Shown here: positions 14,563 to 14,628 of the stretch, piece after piece | How positions within the stretch are numbered: the first letter of the stretch is position 1 | Layout: each line of letters opens with the position of its first letter | NCBI GenBank assembly: GCA_037380725.1 | Contig: JARRRL010000117.1 | Span: 1 to 14,628, forward strand | Origin: JARRRL01 sp037380725 | Lineage (GTDB): Bacteria; Pseudomonadota; Gammaproteobacteria; Pseudomonadales; JANQJO01 | DNA length: 14,628 bases | Direction of reading: 5' to 3' | Position numbers and translations under genes: made by a program | The notes under the pieces: generated by a model | What the model saw: only the letters and a program-made list of their open reading frames with translations | Databases searched by the model: none | What the model was told of the DNA's origin: nothing

Positions 14563-14628
14563 TTGTGCTTGGTTTTTGGTTATGTGTATGAGCGTGTTGA
14601 TAAATCGGCTTCGGGGTTCGATCGTTCG
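14563..14628 (+). other. Open frame after the dnaQ stop, possible remnant of the epsilon C-terminus
   Basis: After TAA 14560-14562 the same frame stays open for 22 codons to the window edge: L-C-L-V-F, then G-Y-V-Y-E-R-V-D-K-S-A-S-G-F-D-R-S. With Gln in place of the stop, the first six residues would be Q-L-C-L-V-F, close to E. coli Q-T-S-M-A-F. A Ser/Gly/Asp-containing stretch after it would suit a linker. Twenty-two open codons are not significant alone. Whether the alpha-binding tail follows lies outside the window. Confidence 0.35.

Overview
The window looks like the chromosome of a gammaproteobacterium. Its right two thirds reproduce a gene order that I recall from Pseudomonas: a two-receptor Yej/Npp-type peptide ABC transporter, mltD, gloB, a YafS-like methyltransferase, rnhA and dnaQ. 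RnhA and the exonuclease domain of DnaQ are also closely similar to the E. coli proteins. Base composition looks intermediate, and the first gene looks more AT-rich than the rest. I see no tRNA, rRNA, CRISPR array, insertion sequence or phage gene. The genus cannot be named from this.

Layout. 1-660 (+): 3' part of a secreted PEP-CTERM protein with a GEVED-like region. 661-902: a spacer between convergent genes with a 16-nt tandem duplication and hairpins. 903-8516 (-): a transporter operon read right to left as receptor 1 (broken), receptor 2 (yejA-like), permeases yejB and yejE, and the double ATPase yejF. 8713-10689 (-): mltD, a LysM-bearing lytic transglycosylase with a nine-copy GYPQQP repeat. 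10690-11100: a spacer with interleaved inverted repeats. 11101-11931 (-): gloB. 11932-12438: a spacer between divergent genes with several short tandem arrays. 12439-14562 (+): the methyltransferase, rnhA and dnaQ, in one direction.

How the genes work together. The transporter would take up peptides or peptide-like compounds: periplasmic receptors pass substrate to YejB/YejE, and YejF supplies ATP energy. MltD cuts peptidoglycan. GloB finishes methylglyoxal detoxification. RnhA removes RNA from RNA-DNA hybrids, and DnaQ is the proofreading exonuclease of DNA polymerase III.

Three things stand out. (1) The first receptor gene has lost about 113 nt and changed frame, so it is a pseudogene, while the rest of the operon is intact. 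(2) dnaQ stops with TAA exactly where E. coli has Gln182, the first residue of the clamp-binding motif, and the frame after the stop reads L-C-L-V-F, which resembles that motif. (3) Four of the larger spacers, plus mltD and the methyltransferase gene, carry unrelated short tandem duplications of 9-18 nt, including a six-copy 15-nt array with a palindromic core. I found no clear new multi-gene system.
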